Assembly (NCBI GenBank): GCA_022453515.1
Contig: JAJNNY010000006.1
Location: 62,001 to 126,000, forward strand
DNA: 64,000 nucleotides
From: Astrocystis sublimbata
Lineage: Eukaryota > Ascomycota > Sordariomycetes > Xylariales > Xylariaceae
Direction of reading: 5' to 3'
Shown: piece after piece, positions 47,381 through 59,159 of the stretch
How positions within the stretch are numbered: position 1 is the first letter of the stretch
How the letters are laid out: each line of letters begins with the position of its first letter
Notes under the pieces: model-generated
Database searches by the model: none
What the model was told of the DNA's origin: nothing
The model's input: only the letters and a program-made list of their open reading frames with translations
Program-made: the position numbers and the translations under genes

Positions 47381-48192
47381 ATGAAGTTCGCTGCTCTTCT
47401 CCCTCTGGTTGCCGCTGCTGCGGCCGTGCCCTGCACCCCTAAATACCCGACGACAACCATTGCCGGTATTGAGGTCGTCGACACCCAATTGGTCCGTGAT
47501 GCCCTGTCTCTGATCAAAAATTCGGGCTTGAACGATTACGTCGTGAAGCATCAGATAAGGTCATGGCTCTTTGGCGCCCAGCAGCTCAACAACAATGCTA
47601 CGTTGAAATCAATAGTCGACCCGGAAGCGCAAGCAGTGACCATCCTCCTACACGATCTCGGCTGGGACATGTCCCCAGACAGCCCCTGGACGACCAAAGA
47701 GGCCCGTTTCGAGGTCGACAGCGCCAACGGCGCCCGCAACTTCGTGCGGAACCACCCCGATGGCAAGAAATGGAGTGAGAGAAAGGTTCAGCAGATGTGG
47801 GATGCCATTGCGCTCCAGGGTGCATACGGCCTGGCCTCCTACAAGGAGCCTCTGGTCTGGGGTTCCATTCAGGGTATCGCGGTCGACTACCAAGGTGCTG
47901 GCGTGTTCGGCATCAATCAGACGATCGTTGATCAAGTCATTGCCGAATTCCCCAATGACGATCTTCTGACCGGTACCAACGAGACTTTCAAGTGGTTCTG
48001 TGAGACTAAGCCGGAGACTACCTACGGTGAGCTTTTCAAACCCTGCTTTCATTCTCTCTTCGCTCATGCCGGGTAACGTGCTGACCATTTACGTTTACAG
48101 ATACCTGGGTTGAGGGATGGGGCACCTACTTCGTAAAAGGCTACGACGCCACTGGCCACCGTCAAATCGACCAATTCCGTACCGTCTTCTAA
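47381..48192 (+). CDS. Secreted HD-domain protein (cyanamide-hydratase-like fold)
   Basis: Exons 47381-48026 and 48101-48192 (GTGAGC donor, GTGCTGACC branch) give 245 residues. Residues 1-16 are a clear signal peptide (MKFAALLPLVAAAAAV), so the protein is probably exported. The HD fold is indicated by H57 in VKHQIRSW and H91-D92 in LLHDLGWD, followed by a long helical region with RFEVDSANGARNFVRNH. At the place where related fungal proteins read DAIALH, this one has DAIALQ (Q146), so a likely metal ligand is missing. The conserved FCETKPETTYDTWVEGWG end spans the intron. The reaction is unknown; if the histidine loss is real, catalysis may be altered or absent. Confidence 0.85.
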
Positions 48193-49378
48193 ACAATCTT
48201 ATCGTATAGGTATGGCCCTTATCCATGGTCTGCTGCACCAAAAATGGGCAACCCCGCCACCTTGATTGGCTTGTATATAATATACCCCTTATCATAATGT
48301 ACATACGACTTCGGATTTCGAAATCCACGGACAAACATACAAGAGCTTTTCGAGTGTCTACAATGTGTTAGAACGCCTGCAGTTGTCTCATCAATTGCAG
48401 GACGTGTGAACCGATGGCATGAAACACATAAGCGATCATGAGTTTGAACAGAATGATGACTATGCCTAATTATACCACAGTGATTATCAAGAACCACCAT
48501 TCAATTGAATTGTATCTGGTAAACTTGAAAATTGTTATCCAGTACAGCTTGAAAAGTGATGAAGTTGGTAATGAATTGCCCATTAAAACCAAGCACCGTG
48601 TATATCAGTCATCCATAGAACAAATAGTAAATTCTTTTCGATGTCTGATATTACCCGATTATACCCAAATGATCTATCAACTGCGTAGCTATTATCGACT
48701 TTATTGTGTATGTATAACTGGGTGCAAGGAAAGGGCAAGCGTCGCGCGCTAGACGTCTTGATAGGATTAAACCATGATACAGAACTAATAGGGCCATAAG
48801 CTATCAATTGATTTTACCATAGCTATCACGGGACTAAGCGGAATGCCAATCAGTAGAGCGAATGTTAAACCATTCATTTAATTATTGTTCACACCCCATG
48901 CCCCGGCATCTAGCGACGCTGAGTAAGGGTTCTAACGCTGCATAATGATACTACTTTGCTAGACCACACCAGTCTGGCCATTGGTTCGGATGTAGGGGCT
49001 TGCGCTTAGGGTGGTTCATGAATGGGGGCGAGAGCATATGGAGAGGGCTGAAGTTCGCCATCGTGAAGCCAGCTAGTCCGATGGTAACAGGAATCATCCC
49101 GCCAATGGCGATAATCCACGAATGTAGGTCCACCGTGGCAAGTTCATGTACAGATCCAGGAGCGAGAGGCCAAGAAAATAGACTCGGGGATTACGAGCGT
49201 ACGCGTACTGTCACAAGAATGGCAGGGCCACTGGTGCAAGACCACGAGAGTTGTTACTGGCACGCTTGCTGATGTCCACAAGCTATCCGGATCTTGTACA
49301 ACGGTACATATAGAGATGCAAAATCATGCATGCCATTGTTGTAGGTCTGGCTCACCATGTCTTTCCCTCTCGGCCATA
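48193..49378. other. Region with an orphan hydrophobic frame
   Basis: AT-rich DNA downstream of the HD-domain gene. On the minus strand, 49190-48951 is open and encodes about 80 residues with one strong hydrophobic helix (WIIAIGGMIPVTIGLAGFTM) and a Pro/Lys-rich end. I cannot connect it to an exon by good splice sites, so it is not called a gene. Confidence 0.35.
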
Positions 49379-50192
49379 CTAGAACTCGAACGGTCCCCTC
49401 TCGGATCTATTACCAAAGTGCCCAAAACACCCCAAGTAGCCGTCGTGGTTCCAGATAACTTGATCTTGAAAACGGATAAGTCAGCTGGCCATTGGACAAT
49501 GTGTTACCACACCAGAGCATCTGTCACACTGGAATGCCGAAAACTCACTGAGATCGTAAGTGGCCGTAGTCACTTCCGCATTGGTGATGGACAGCAAGCA
49601 GGTGCAATTGATGATGAACGCGGTGCTACTGGGGCGTATACTGCAGCCTTTACAGGTGCGAGAATAGTCTCCCCTGAAATTGACAATTCATTAGACTAGT
49701 TAGTCACAGTGGTAGTTGGAAATCATGATGACCAGACGAACTTATCTGATGGAGTGATTCGGCCGCCGATGTTCGTGAAGCAAAACGACGTGTCGAACCT
49801 ACATGGCAAGGGAGAATGTGTCAGGTTCGCTGTGTAGCGTGACTTGGGACCATGACATAGTAGTCTCACCATGACCAATCGTAACTAAAAATATCCCAAT
49901 CGTCATTATTGCAGTAGGCCCCTAGATAGCTATCCACTAGCACTGATTTCAAGGCTCAAGGTCAGTTCTTCCATAGTGATTCAAAAAATCATTTCAGGAC
50001 TGTAAAAGCTCCCAGGATCATAAGCTGGGGACCAAAAGCGCCCCTTATCACCAGGGCGACCAGACAGGACAGAAATGACATTGGAAGTTACTCACTTGCG
50101 GTTTGCCATGTGCAGTTGGCGAGGAAGCCCTGACTGTAGACATGGGATCCAGTAGCAAGGGCCCCAAAGACTGTAGTAATAGAGGGTTTCAT
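49379..50192 (-). CDS. Secreted cyanovirin-N homology (CVNH) lectin, five exons
   Basis: Exons 50192-50096, 49942-49870, 49798-49742, 49673-49549 and 49464-49379 give 145 residues. Residues 1-21 form a likely signal peptide (MKPSITTVFGALATGSHVYS). The mature part fits the CVNH plan of two sequence repeats: FLANCTWQ with LVDSYLGAYC near the start, then FIINCTCLLSITN, the TYDLNQVIWNHDGYLGC motif (the LN-x-I-x-N-x-DG-x-L core of the family), and eight cysteines in the mature protein. Donors are GTGAGT, GTGAGA, GTTCGT and GTGAGT, and every junction is in phase, the last rebuilding asparagine in D-L-N. Fungal CVNH proteins bind high-mannose glycans. No single open frame longer than about 40 residues shows it. 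Sequence continuity is direct; sugar binding is inferred. Confidence 0.85.
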
Positions 50193-51390
50193 CAGAATGA
50201 CGAGATATTAACCCTCAATGTTGCTCGTGGAATCTGTATCGCCCACTGATGCATGAATCAAGGACGGAGAAGTCGCAGACCAGTATTACGCAAGCATAGG
50301 CCAACTATCCTGATATATTTTGAATGCGGAATGGAGTAGACGGGAGGTTTTAGGCTATGATGAGCATCCAGATCGAAGTATGCAAAATCGAAGGACAGGC
50401 AGGGTCGAGTAGGCTTCGAAACAGACAAAGGAAAGGACATCTTTTATGTGTAGACAGTGGTCGTTAAAGGTGTGGTGTTTACAGCAATCCCTGCATAGAT
50501 GGGTCTATTCAAGCATGACTTGATTAATAAGAATTCCATCGTCCGTCAAGCGTAGAGTGTGAACGATACTGGACGTCTAGGGGTGTACGGCGATTGTACG
50601 TCCCTTCGATGAACACTGTCATACCGGGAGCAACATATCAATTCACCGAAGAGTTTGAGACCCGACGGAAGATACTTCGCTGTGAGCAAGACATTCTTCA
50701 TACTAGGAGGTGCGAATTCTTGCCACACAGATTCGATTCGACTTCTACACACAAAGGTGGTCGGCTAGACTTCTCATAGAGTGTACCTACATCGTATGGC
50801 TTTTGCATCAGCTCATGTCAAAGTCAAGCTGTACCTAAGCTCGTGGAACCACCCACGCATACCGACTTTGTGTTGCACACTTTAAGCCGTTGATCTTGCG
50901 ACCATTTTGGACGGTCTATGCCCCGTTATTCCCACTGGGAATTTGAGTACCAATGAAAGGAGGACATTGACTGCCATTGAAGTCTTTAGTAACTAGACCT
51001 GAGGTCGTGACTGACGATATATGGTTTCTGTATGATAAAATCGGAGGGGGAAAATACTCGATTCCTGTACGTGCTCCTTCCCAAAAGTTTCGTCTGTTGT
51101 GTGAGGCTTATCCACGACATAAAATCAGTCACTTTGCAAGATGCAAGCAGCATCAAAATGCCCAACTCACATTGCAGCTGCCTGATCATCCCGAGCGCCA
51201 AGAAGAAGAAGGCACCGCTTAGGTAACAAGAAGGCGCAGTGTGCAATATGATGTGGGAAAAAGCTTGTCCCGTTAAACTCTCCGTAATTCTATCCACTAA
51301 GATTATTCTTATGCAAAGCCAACAACCAACTCTACAGTCTGCTCTCCGGGACACGAGCATCTACTGATCAGCAGCAATAGCCTGCGCACG
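50193..51390. other. Intergenic region
   Basis: Promoter of the CVNH gene and 3' side of the glycosyltransferase gene. A short frame at 50258-50440 (minus) and one at 50986-51360 (minus) lack family features; nothing is called. Confidence 0.5.
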
Positions 51391-52590
51391 CTACTGCTGC
51401 CCAGGGTAGTCTTGAAAGCCGGCAGTTGGGCCGTCGCGGTTGAGCAGCCACGGGAATCGGTTTGGTTCTCTCAGCAAGAGCTCCGGGATATCCTTGTTGT
51501 CCTCAATCCTGTCGTATACCTGGTCTTCACGATCCCATAGATCCTTGCCGTTCCGCACGCGATCAGCGATACGGTCGCGATCGCGATATACATCCTGGTT
51601 CATCCAAACGTGGGAGAAAGACGCCAGCTTGGTCAGCACCTCATCGACCGTGGAGAAACAGGATGAGCACTAGGTTACCCAAAGTCAACCATCACCGTCT
51701 CCTGGGGAAATGGACTTTCAAGAAATACTCACGTGCCAGCCCGCGCTCCACAAGTTGCCCATCTCGAGTCTGATGAACGGCTGCAGCCCGCCGTCCGAGT
51801 TGCGGAGGTTCACCGGCAATATCGTCCTCCAACCCTGGTAGTAAGTCGCCTGTGGGTGAGCCCATTCCTGGCCACGATGCATGAACTGAAAGCTGTAGTA
51901 ATAGAACGAACTCCCCAGCGTGAGCCGGCGTGGGAAATCGCATGCTTTGAGCACGGTTATGGTTTCGGGACGCACAAGCTCGTCAACGTCGGCAACGATG
52001 AGAACGTCGCCATCAACGGGAGCTTGGGCGCCTGTCAGGCGCGGCAACACTTGATCATACATGGCATTCCTCTGTAGATCCTCCCAGGCCCAGGCCGGGT
52101 TAGCACGGTCGGAATGGAAGCCCTCGGGGATCTCGAGTTGATGGTAAATAATTTTGTCGTGGTATGCGGCAAAACGGTCCATGTTGTTCTTGATGAATAG
52201 TGGCTTGTCGCGGTTTGTAAAGGTCTTGGCCGACTCAACGATAACAAAGTAGTCAACGTAGTTGTAAGTACCGTTCAAGCGAATCTCGAGCCATTCCAAC
52301 TCGGTGTTGACCATAATCAGGTCATAAACTTTCCTCGCCGCTGCGTTCTTGTGTGGCTTCCATCCATGTTGCTGACATAGACCTTGGACAACAACCGGAC
52401 TGGTCAGGTCTATACCATGGGGTTCAAAGCTACCGACGCGATGGATTGAGGTGTCTGTCCAGTTAGGATTGAACCACACGAGGAAGAGTACTGCTAGACC
52501 GAGCGCAATGCTCAGTCTCCCGCATCTCCGCCTATCAAGACGCGACGATTGAAGCATCGCCGCGCAGCCTCGGACATCTAGGGGTAACAA
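51391..52590 (-). CDS. Glycosyltransferase family 17 (beta-1,4-GlcNAc transferase III-like)
   Basis: Type II membrane enzyme, probably Golgi. Exons 52590-51733 and 51669-51391 (phase 0, GTGAGT donor, CCTAG acceptor) give 378 residues. A signal-anchor helix lies at about 25-40 (RLSIALGLAVLFLVWF), then the luminal catalytic domain: VYDLIMVNTELEWLEIRL, YFVIVESAKTFTNRDKPLF, an acidic DVDE at 201-204 probably serving as the metal/nucleotide-binding motif, and the SAGWHCSSCFSTVDEVLTKLASFSH end spanning the intron. This matches GT17 (MGAT3 relatives), widespread in fungi although the bisecting-GlcNAc reaction itself is not established there. A start at 52557 is also possible. Next to a lectin gene on the same strand. 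Confidence 0.9.
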
Positions 52591-54453
52591 ATGCGACGTC
52601 TTGCTGGAAGCTGTGAGGAGGTATCGCGAAGTACTCGTACAGGTAAGTGATTCAAGGTGTGGTCCCTAGCGTGAGCAGCAGCAGGGGGCGCTAGTTTTAG
52701 TCCTGTGACGGGAGGTAAGCATTGTTTCATTTTCCCCTTTTCAAGTTGTGCCAGGCTCAGTGCCTACCGTGCTCAGCTCTCGTTTCCCACACAATAAAGG
52801 CACAGCGCCAAATTGATACGTTTCACATGAAGCTCTACGATGTCCTAGACGACCAGCAGATGTTATCAAAGACTCAATAGACCTCAGAAACATAATTACA
52901 GAATTAGACAAGCGTAGCGGAGTCGTGTTAGCTGTATGAAACAACTCTATGTACTAGGGACTAACAAGACACCCACCAGAGCCACCCTGCCAGTGTCAAT
53001 GTACAAACGACGTTACCTTGCAATGAGTTTTCATTTATGTACTTGTACCTCACACTCTTGTCTTAAGATAGTCTCCACCCTTAGTTGCAGCTATTAAGTA
53101 CCTACCTACGAGTATGGTAAGGACCGTGGCGCTACCGACGAAGTTAGTTCATGCACTTTCTCAAAGGATTCAGAGCATCTGAATTGAGCAGCGTATAGGA
53201 CTAATTAGTGTTCAATGCAACTAATAGTGAATTGTATCCTGTTATAATCGGAACGAACAATCTAAGACTTTGTGGGGTAAAGAATGAGAGGTTTAGGCGC
53301 AACATTGGATGGGGGTTTTTTTTTACCACGCTTAAAAAGCGGCCATTGAGGGCAATGCAGCCTGCTTCGTTGACGATTCGTGAATTGCACAGCGAATGGG
53401 TCGATTGGCTACCCACATGTAGAAAGGTCGTCGCTGTTGGTTGAGCTGTTGTGAGACTTGTGACGGCGGCCGGGCCGCAGTGGATTCGGCGCAGACTCGG
53501 TAGAAGTTGGCGACGGGTTCCGGACGGGACCGACGGGCGGTAGACGGTACCCCAATGCCATGAATGCATAATCATAAGTCTTTTATACTAGGTGCTGCGC
53601 CGTAAGCAACTCCAGGTTGGGTCGGATGAGTTGGGGCCAAGAAATGTGGGTGGTCAAGGCCGTCGCAGATACTCGTACATATTCGTAAGTCGCGCGGGCT
53701 GGAGGGCCTGAAAACAGAAATGGGTAGGTCCTTGGAGATGCCGGTTCGACTTTACTGACAGCTACCTAAGGAGCATTAAAGTGTATTGCTTTCAGATATA
53801 TGTAGGTAAGTAGTTACAAAGGCTACATCAGCCTCAGACGAGAGTGTTATCAATTCGGTTGTACGGAGAACGCTAGAACGACCTCAGTAGGTACCTAAAG
53901 GAGCGGGAAGATATATGTACTTATGGACCTACCTACCTATAAGATTGGTAATTACTACTTAAATAGTTAGAGCCGACCTGGCGAGCCTGGGCCCCCCGTG
54001 GGATGATCATTAAATGACCGCCGTGTCCCACTTCATCTGGCCTTATTTGGAGGTGTGAACGGGTTGGGAGGCGGACATTTAATTATTCATCCCCCCTTTG
54101 CCTGGTTATAAGTACTATTTAAGTGGGTGGATTGGGTGGGTGGTTTAACCCCAACAAGAACGCAAGCTGCGCCGTCCATCCACATGCCTCTCTACCAGGT
54201 TAAGATGGGTACTCGACCTCGCTCATCGTGATTCATAATGAGTTAGATCGCAACCATAATGGTGATATCCCAAAGGGTCGGTAGGGTTGCAGTTGCAGGT
54301 GCTCTGGGGGGCTGCCACCGAACTCGGCCCATCATTAACCGGAGCATCAACAACACCCCGCTGAGTCGACTCGGTAGATATAGCGAGATATCACCGTCGC
54401 GAATACCCTCACGCACACCTGTCTCCTGCAATGCGACGCGCAGAACCTTGACC
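52591..54453. other. Intergenic region upstream of GLY1
   Basis: No gene supported. GGTACCTA-type words at 53099-53110, 53889-53900 and 53928-53940. The final 200 bases form an open, basic in-frame extension of GLY1 (from 54259), discussed there. Confidence 0.5.
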
Positions 54454-56149
54454 ATGGACGCCGTCACCAACAATGCAAGCAAGGCCGCCCCGGCTAGTAG
54501 CTGGGTCGGTCACCAAGGCTCCGCCGCCGTCGATCTGAGAAGTGAGTGCTTGGTCAAGCATTACTTGATCCGTGGTGTTATCGTGCTGCCTCACATGAGC
54601 TCCGGTCAACTGTGACTGTGACCCAATAAACCGATCCTAACCCCTCCATAGGCGATACCATGACCACGCCGACCATGGCCATGCTGGAGGCGATCCAGAC
54701 CACTACCTTGCTCGACGACGTGTTCCAAGAAGACCCCACGACGACAGACCTTGAAGCCCACGTCGCTGCCCTCTGCGGCAAAGATGCCGGCCTCTTCGTT
54801 CTCTCGGGGACCATGGGCAACCAGGTCGCGCTGCGGGCCTTGCTCACCCAGCCGCCGCACGGCGTCCTCTGTGACCACCGCTCTCACATCGTGAAATACG
54901 AAGCCGGCGGGTAGGTGAATTGGCAGTCTTCTCCTATATAAGGTCAAGAGGATAATTAAATCCAGGGGGGGCATGATCGATGTTGTTGTCGCCTTACCTG
55001 CCGTTTGCCACATACTTACTTACACACGCACAAACGTAGTGTCGCATCCCTGACCGGTGCCCTCCTCACCCCCATCAAGCCGCATAACGGGCGCTATATC
55101 ACACTGGAAGACGTGAAAGAGAACATCGTCCTCAGCGACGATGTGCACGCGTGTCCTACACGCGTCGTCAGTCTCGAGAACTCCCTCAACGGCATGGTGA
55201 CACCTCTCTCCGAAGTCCGTCGCATCTCCGCTTTTGCGCGGGAGAACGGGATCCTCATGGTAAGTTCTCTAGCTTTCTTAGTACCGCATATTCCTCGTTC
55301 AAAACCCTTTGTCTCCAAGCTACAAATTGCGGCAGCGGAGACGTTTGGGAATATATGTGCTTTTCTAAGCTTCAGGAGCACCGAGCCGTGATTGGGGTTC
55401 TTAAGAACAAGAAAAAAAAGGGGGGGGGGGATTTTCAGGCGGATTTTATTAACCCCGGTGACCAAAATAGCACTGTGACGGCGCGCGCCTCTGGGAAGTC
55501 GTCGCCTCGGGCGCCGGCTCACTTACCGACTTCTGCGCCGCCTTCGACAGCATCAGCCTGTGCTTTTCCAAAGGCCTTGGCGCTCCCATCGGGAGTATCG
55601 TCGTCAGCACGAAGCCCCTGATCAAGCAATGCCGATGGGTACGCAAGTCCATCGGTGGCGGTCTGCGACAGGCCGGCGTAGTAGCGGCCGCCGCGCGCGT
55701 CGCTGTGGATGTGACGTTTGGTCACGGCCCGAACGGGGAGGGTGGACTGTTACGCGGCACACATGACACGGCGCAACAGGTCGAGAAGATGTGGACGGAG
55801 TTAGGCGGCAAGCTGCAGTTTCCCGTCGAGACAAATATGTGCTGGTTAGACCTGGGGTCATTGGGATGTAGTTCGGCAAGATTTGAGGAGCTAGGGAGGG
55901 AAAGGGGACTGAAGCTTATGGGAAACAGGCGTAAGTTCATGCTCATGTCAACTACCAGTCATTGTATCTGTCTTCTGCGCCGCTCGTTGTAAGCCGCAAC
56001 TAACACTCAGACTTACAGTCATAACCCATTACCAGATAGGAGACGAAACCTTGAGGAAATTGCTCGAGATTTTCCGCCAAATAGCGCAGGAGAACACACC
56101 TGGCGGTGAAAACACCAATGGTCAGGCGACGGGAATTTACGGACAGTGA
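54454..56149 (+). CDS. GLY1: Low-specificity L-threonine aldolase
   Basis: PLP enzyme cleaving threonine and allo-threonine to glycine and acetaldehyde. Exons 54454-54541, 54652-54910, 55040-55259, 55471-55930 and 56019-56149 give 385 residues. Family motifs: DLRSDTMTTPT (first junction), the DDVFQEDPTTTDLE segment, GTMGNQVALRALL, HRSHIVKYEAGG, SLENSLNG, HCDGARLWE, and the PLP lysine K223 in SLCFSKGLGAPIGS. The third intron is 211 bp and contains A- and G-homopolymers next to each other (55410-55430). The frame is open upstream to 54259, adding 65 basic, Ser/Arg-rich residues with a single acidic residue. That could be a mitochondrial presequence from an alternative start; 54454 has the better context (ACCATGG). 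Confidence 0.92.
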
Positions 56150-56871
56150 CATCAGACCATGAGAGCCGCGACACGCGCTCACGACACCAAATGATGAATA
56201 GTTACACATTGTCTCTGTGTTCAATATCTGCATTGGGCTTGTATAGTATTGTGGCTACATCATGCACCTGCTTGACAAATAGATTGTGTTATATAAGGTG
56301 AAGATAAGTCGCCTCTTTTTTCCTTCTTTCCGAGAACCACCTGTTCGCTTTTTTCTCAATCCATCTAGGCTGTTGAATTGCAGATTCTTCAGCTGTCACT
56401 AATAGGGTTATCTGCAACAACACCTGGTTGAGGTTCGTTGATACATGTCCATCTAGGACACCCCGGCTGACTTCCTTGCGCAGTGCGCGGTATTGAGCTC
56501 CTCTTATTCCTTTCACCGAGTCCTGCAACTGTAGGATGTATGATGTAGAATGAATACACGAAAATTTAGCAGCCGTCCAATAGCAAAATACATAAAAAAA
56601 TACAGATGTTATTCCAACTCTGGGTCCTTGACCCCATCGAGGTCCCTCTCTCTGATCATGCTAGATATGTGTAATTGGTCTTAGAGATGGTAGCTTTGCC
56701 TCGAAACCAGTCAATATGTCGAGTGGGGAATATCGAATAGGACATTAGTCCTATGGCTAAATTCCCTAGAACCGTCATGTCGAAATGACTAGGGTATACG
56801 CGATGCTTTTACTATGTGTACTCCTCCCACCGTGAACGCCGGATAATGACTGCAAATTGTCGTAAGAAAAA
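56150..56871. other. Convergent intergenic region
   Basis: 3' space between GLY1 and the Sel1-repeat gene; nothing recognised. Confidence 0.6.
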
Positions 56872-59159
56872 CTAGGTCGCAGTTTCCTTTTGTTTCTTGC
56901 CGAATATGTGCCGGCTCTTAGATTTGCTTCTGTCTTTCCCGGACTTGGCGTCACCAGCCTCGTCACTGTATTTCGCCTTGTGTATCCTGCGACCACTCAT
57001 CAGCATTATTCAGCAGATATACATCAACGTCAGCAGGACTTACCAACTGTTTCCGGGCATTACCACGCCCTTCGCTTCAGCCATGCGGTAAAATTTGGCG
57101 CTCTTTTTAAGGTCCTTCTTGCAACCGACACCTTGCGCATAACAGAAACCTGCCTCTGTGAGAGCGTCGACATCGCCCCAGCCTATTGTCTAATTAGTAT
57201 ACCCCGCTGGATCTAGTGGAAGCGTAACTTACTCCCAGAAATTTCAAAGCATCGAAGCGCGAGCGCTTTGTCTTGCTCAATGCCCCATCCGTTCATGTGA
57301 CTAACGCCTAGTTCGTATATACTCAACGCAAACTGCGCTTTGCGAGTTTTTCTTTCCATGAAATCGCCCATCTTGCCTTCTTTGGCATGATCCTCATCAT
57401 CTGCAATTTCAGCGCTGACAATATCGGCAGCTTTCCGAAGCCACTGGACACCTTCTCGTTGGTTCGGTCGCATACCCCAGCCATGTCGGCATGCCAAAGC
57501 ATATAACAACATTCCAGTTGGATCCCCACCATTGGCAGCGAGTCGTAAGTGATAAGTAGACTCTTTTACGGACCCTTCCTCGTGACACTTGATACCTTTA
57601 GCCAAGTGCTCTTCCGGGGTCATCTCAGCAGCCGTGGGCGCAGAAGAATGTTGTGATCTAGCTGGCTTGATGGTGCTCGCGGAATCACTCGTCGTTACAG
57701 ATACGGGCGTCCGGGCTCTAGCTGGAACGGGATCATGCGTGGCTGACGTCAAAGTTCGTCCTCTCGGTATGTCTACGGATGGTCTGCTACTTGTGGATGG
57801 GCGACCAGTTGTAGGTGACACACCATCCGCTGTCATTTCGGTAGAAAGTTTGCTGCGTTCCATAGATGGGCGACCGATGAGTGACTCTCCCATCACCGCC
57901 CCATCCTGGTATCGCGAGGAAGAGCTGGAGGGGCGACTTGGAGGCGAAGGGGGAGCCTGTCTGTTTCCCGCCGACATGGCAGGTGATTCCCAGAATGATG
58001 TAGAGAACGATGGCGAATCCCCATCATGGAAGTGAGCCGAGTTGCGTTGCAGCGACTTGCCACGTGGTAGCGAGTATTTAGAGTATATATAGGAGGGGGC
58101 ACCTTCCCCGCTAGTTGGGAATCCTTCGGCAAAGGCCTCACTGTGCATACTGACGGGTGTGTGCGCAGTATCGTCGGCTAATATGAATGAGGGGTGGCTG
58201 TCTGACGATGCTTGCCGAGAGGGACCATCCACTGTCGGTGTTCCTGCGCGACTGAGTGGGCGCGAAAAGTTAAACGAGGGCTTCGGTAGGGGTGCTGATG
58301 CTTCCGAGCTGATCGAAGGCGATCTCTGGTAGTGGGCGATAGGAGACGCGAGAGATGGTCCTGAAAAGGCACTGCTAGAGGACAGCTTCCTGGGAGGTTG
58401 AGAGTGAAACGATGCACTGAGGTTGTCGTCGTTGTAGTTGTCTAAGGGGGCAGACATGATGCTTGACGAACGCTTTGGGAATTGAGACTGGGGAGGAACT
58501 AGGGTTGGCAAGTCGTTTGAAGCTATTTTGGTAAGTTTACCGGGCGACGCTGGGAGGCGCCCTCGCGCTGGAGACCCTTGCCCTAGGCTCTCTGAAGGGC
58601 CCGCGGATCGAGGCTCCGACTCCAGATCCCCGGGCGACTGCTCCCTACGGGCGCCATAGAGGTCATTGTGCTCGTCGAGTTTCTGCAGCGGGCGACCACG
58701 CAGTACATCCTTGAACGTAGTGGGGAGGGTTGGTATAGTTTCATCAGGCGTGGGCGGAATGCGACTCATACGCGGATGCATAGACTGCGGGCGGTCGGCA
58801 GGGGTCTCGATCTCGGTGGTGAGGCCGAGGCCGGTGGGCTCATGCGATACAGGGCCATTTTGCTCGTCGGAGGAATCGTAGGACAAGGAACGAAAGTACT
58901 CGGAGCGGCCCTGGACGACCAAGGGGCTCTCGGTGGTCAGTGGCGGAAGACGGCTCACGCGGTTGCCGCTCTTAGCACTCTCCTCCAACTGCTTGGCAAG
59001 GAGACGACTCTGAAGAGCAAAGGCGTCGAGGGGAGACAGGGCGGGCGGGATCTCGCCAGCAACGTGTAAGCGCGGAGACCGCAGCGGGCGAGAAGATGTG
59101 GTGGCGACCGAGTTGGACGAGCCTGATCGGAGATCGATGAAGTTGGGTCGGTTCGGCAT
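56872..59159 (-). CDS. DSF2: Sel1-repeat protein, Dsf2/Nif1-like
   Basis: Exons 59159-57233, 57182-57044 and 56986-56872 give 726 residues. The N-terminal 500 residues are disordered, Ser/Pro-rich with many RxxS-type sites (SRPSVDIPRGRTLT, RKLSSSSAFSG), likely phosphorylated. Sel1 repeats follow: LAKGIKCHEEGSVKESTYHL, MLLYALACRHGWGM, FALSIYELGVSHMNGWGIEQ, and ALTEAGFCYAQGVGCKKDL after the first junction. The Lys/Ser-rich end (KSKSRHIFGKKQK) is typical of fungal relatives. The first intron has GTAAGT and a TACTAAT branch, and skipping it gives a false early stop. Yeast Dsf2 and fission yeast Nif1 act in growth and mitotic control; the exact role here is inferred. Confidence 0.85.

Noticed and set aside
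53201..53575. 124-codon minus-strand frame
   Set aside because: No domain, no splice context and ordinary length for chance in this region.
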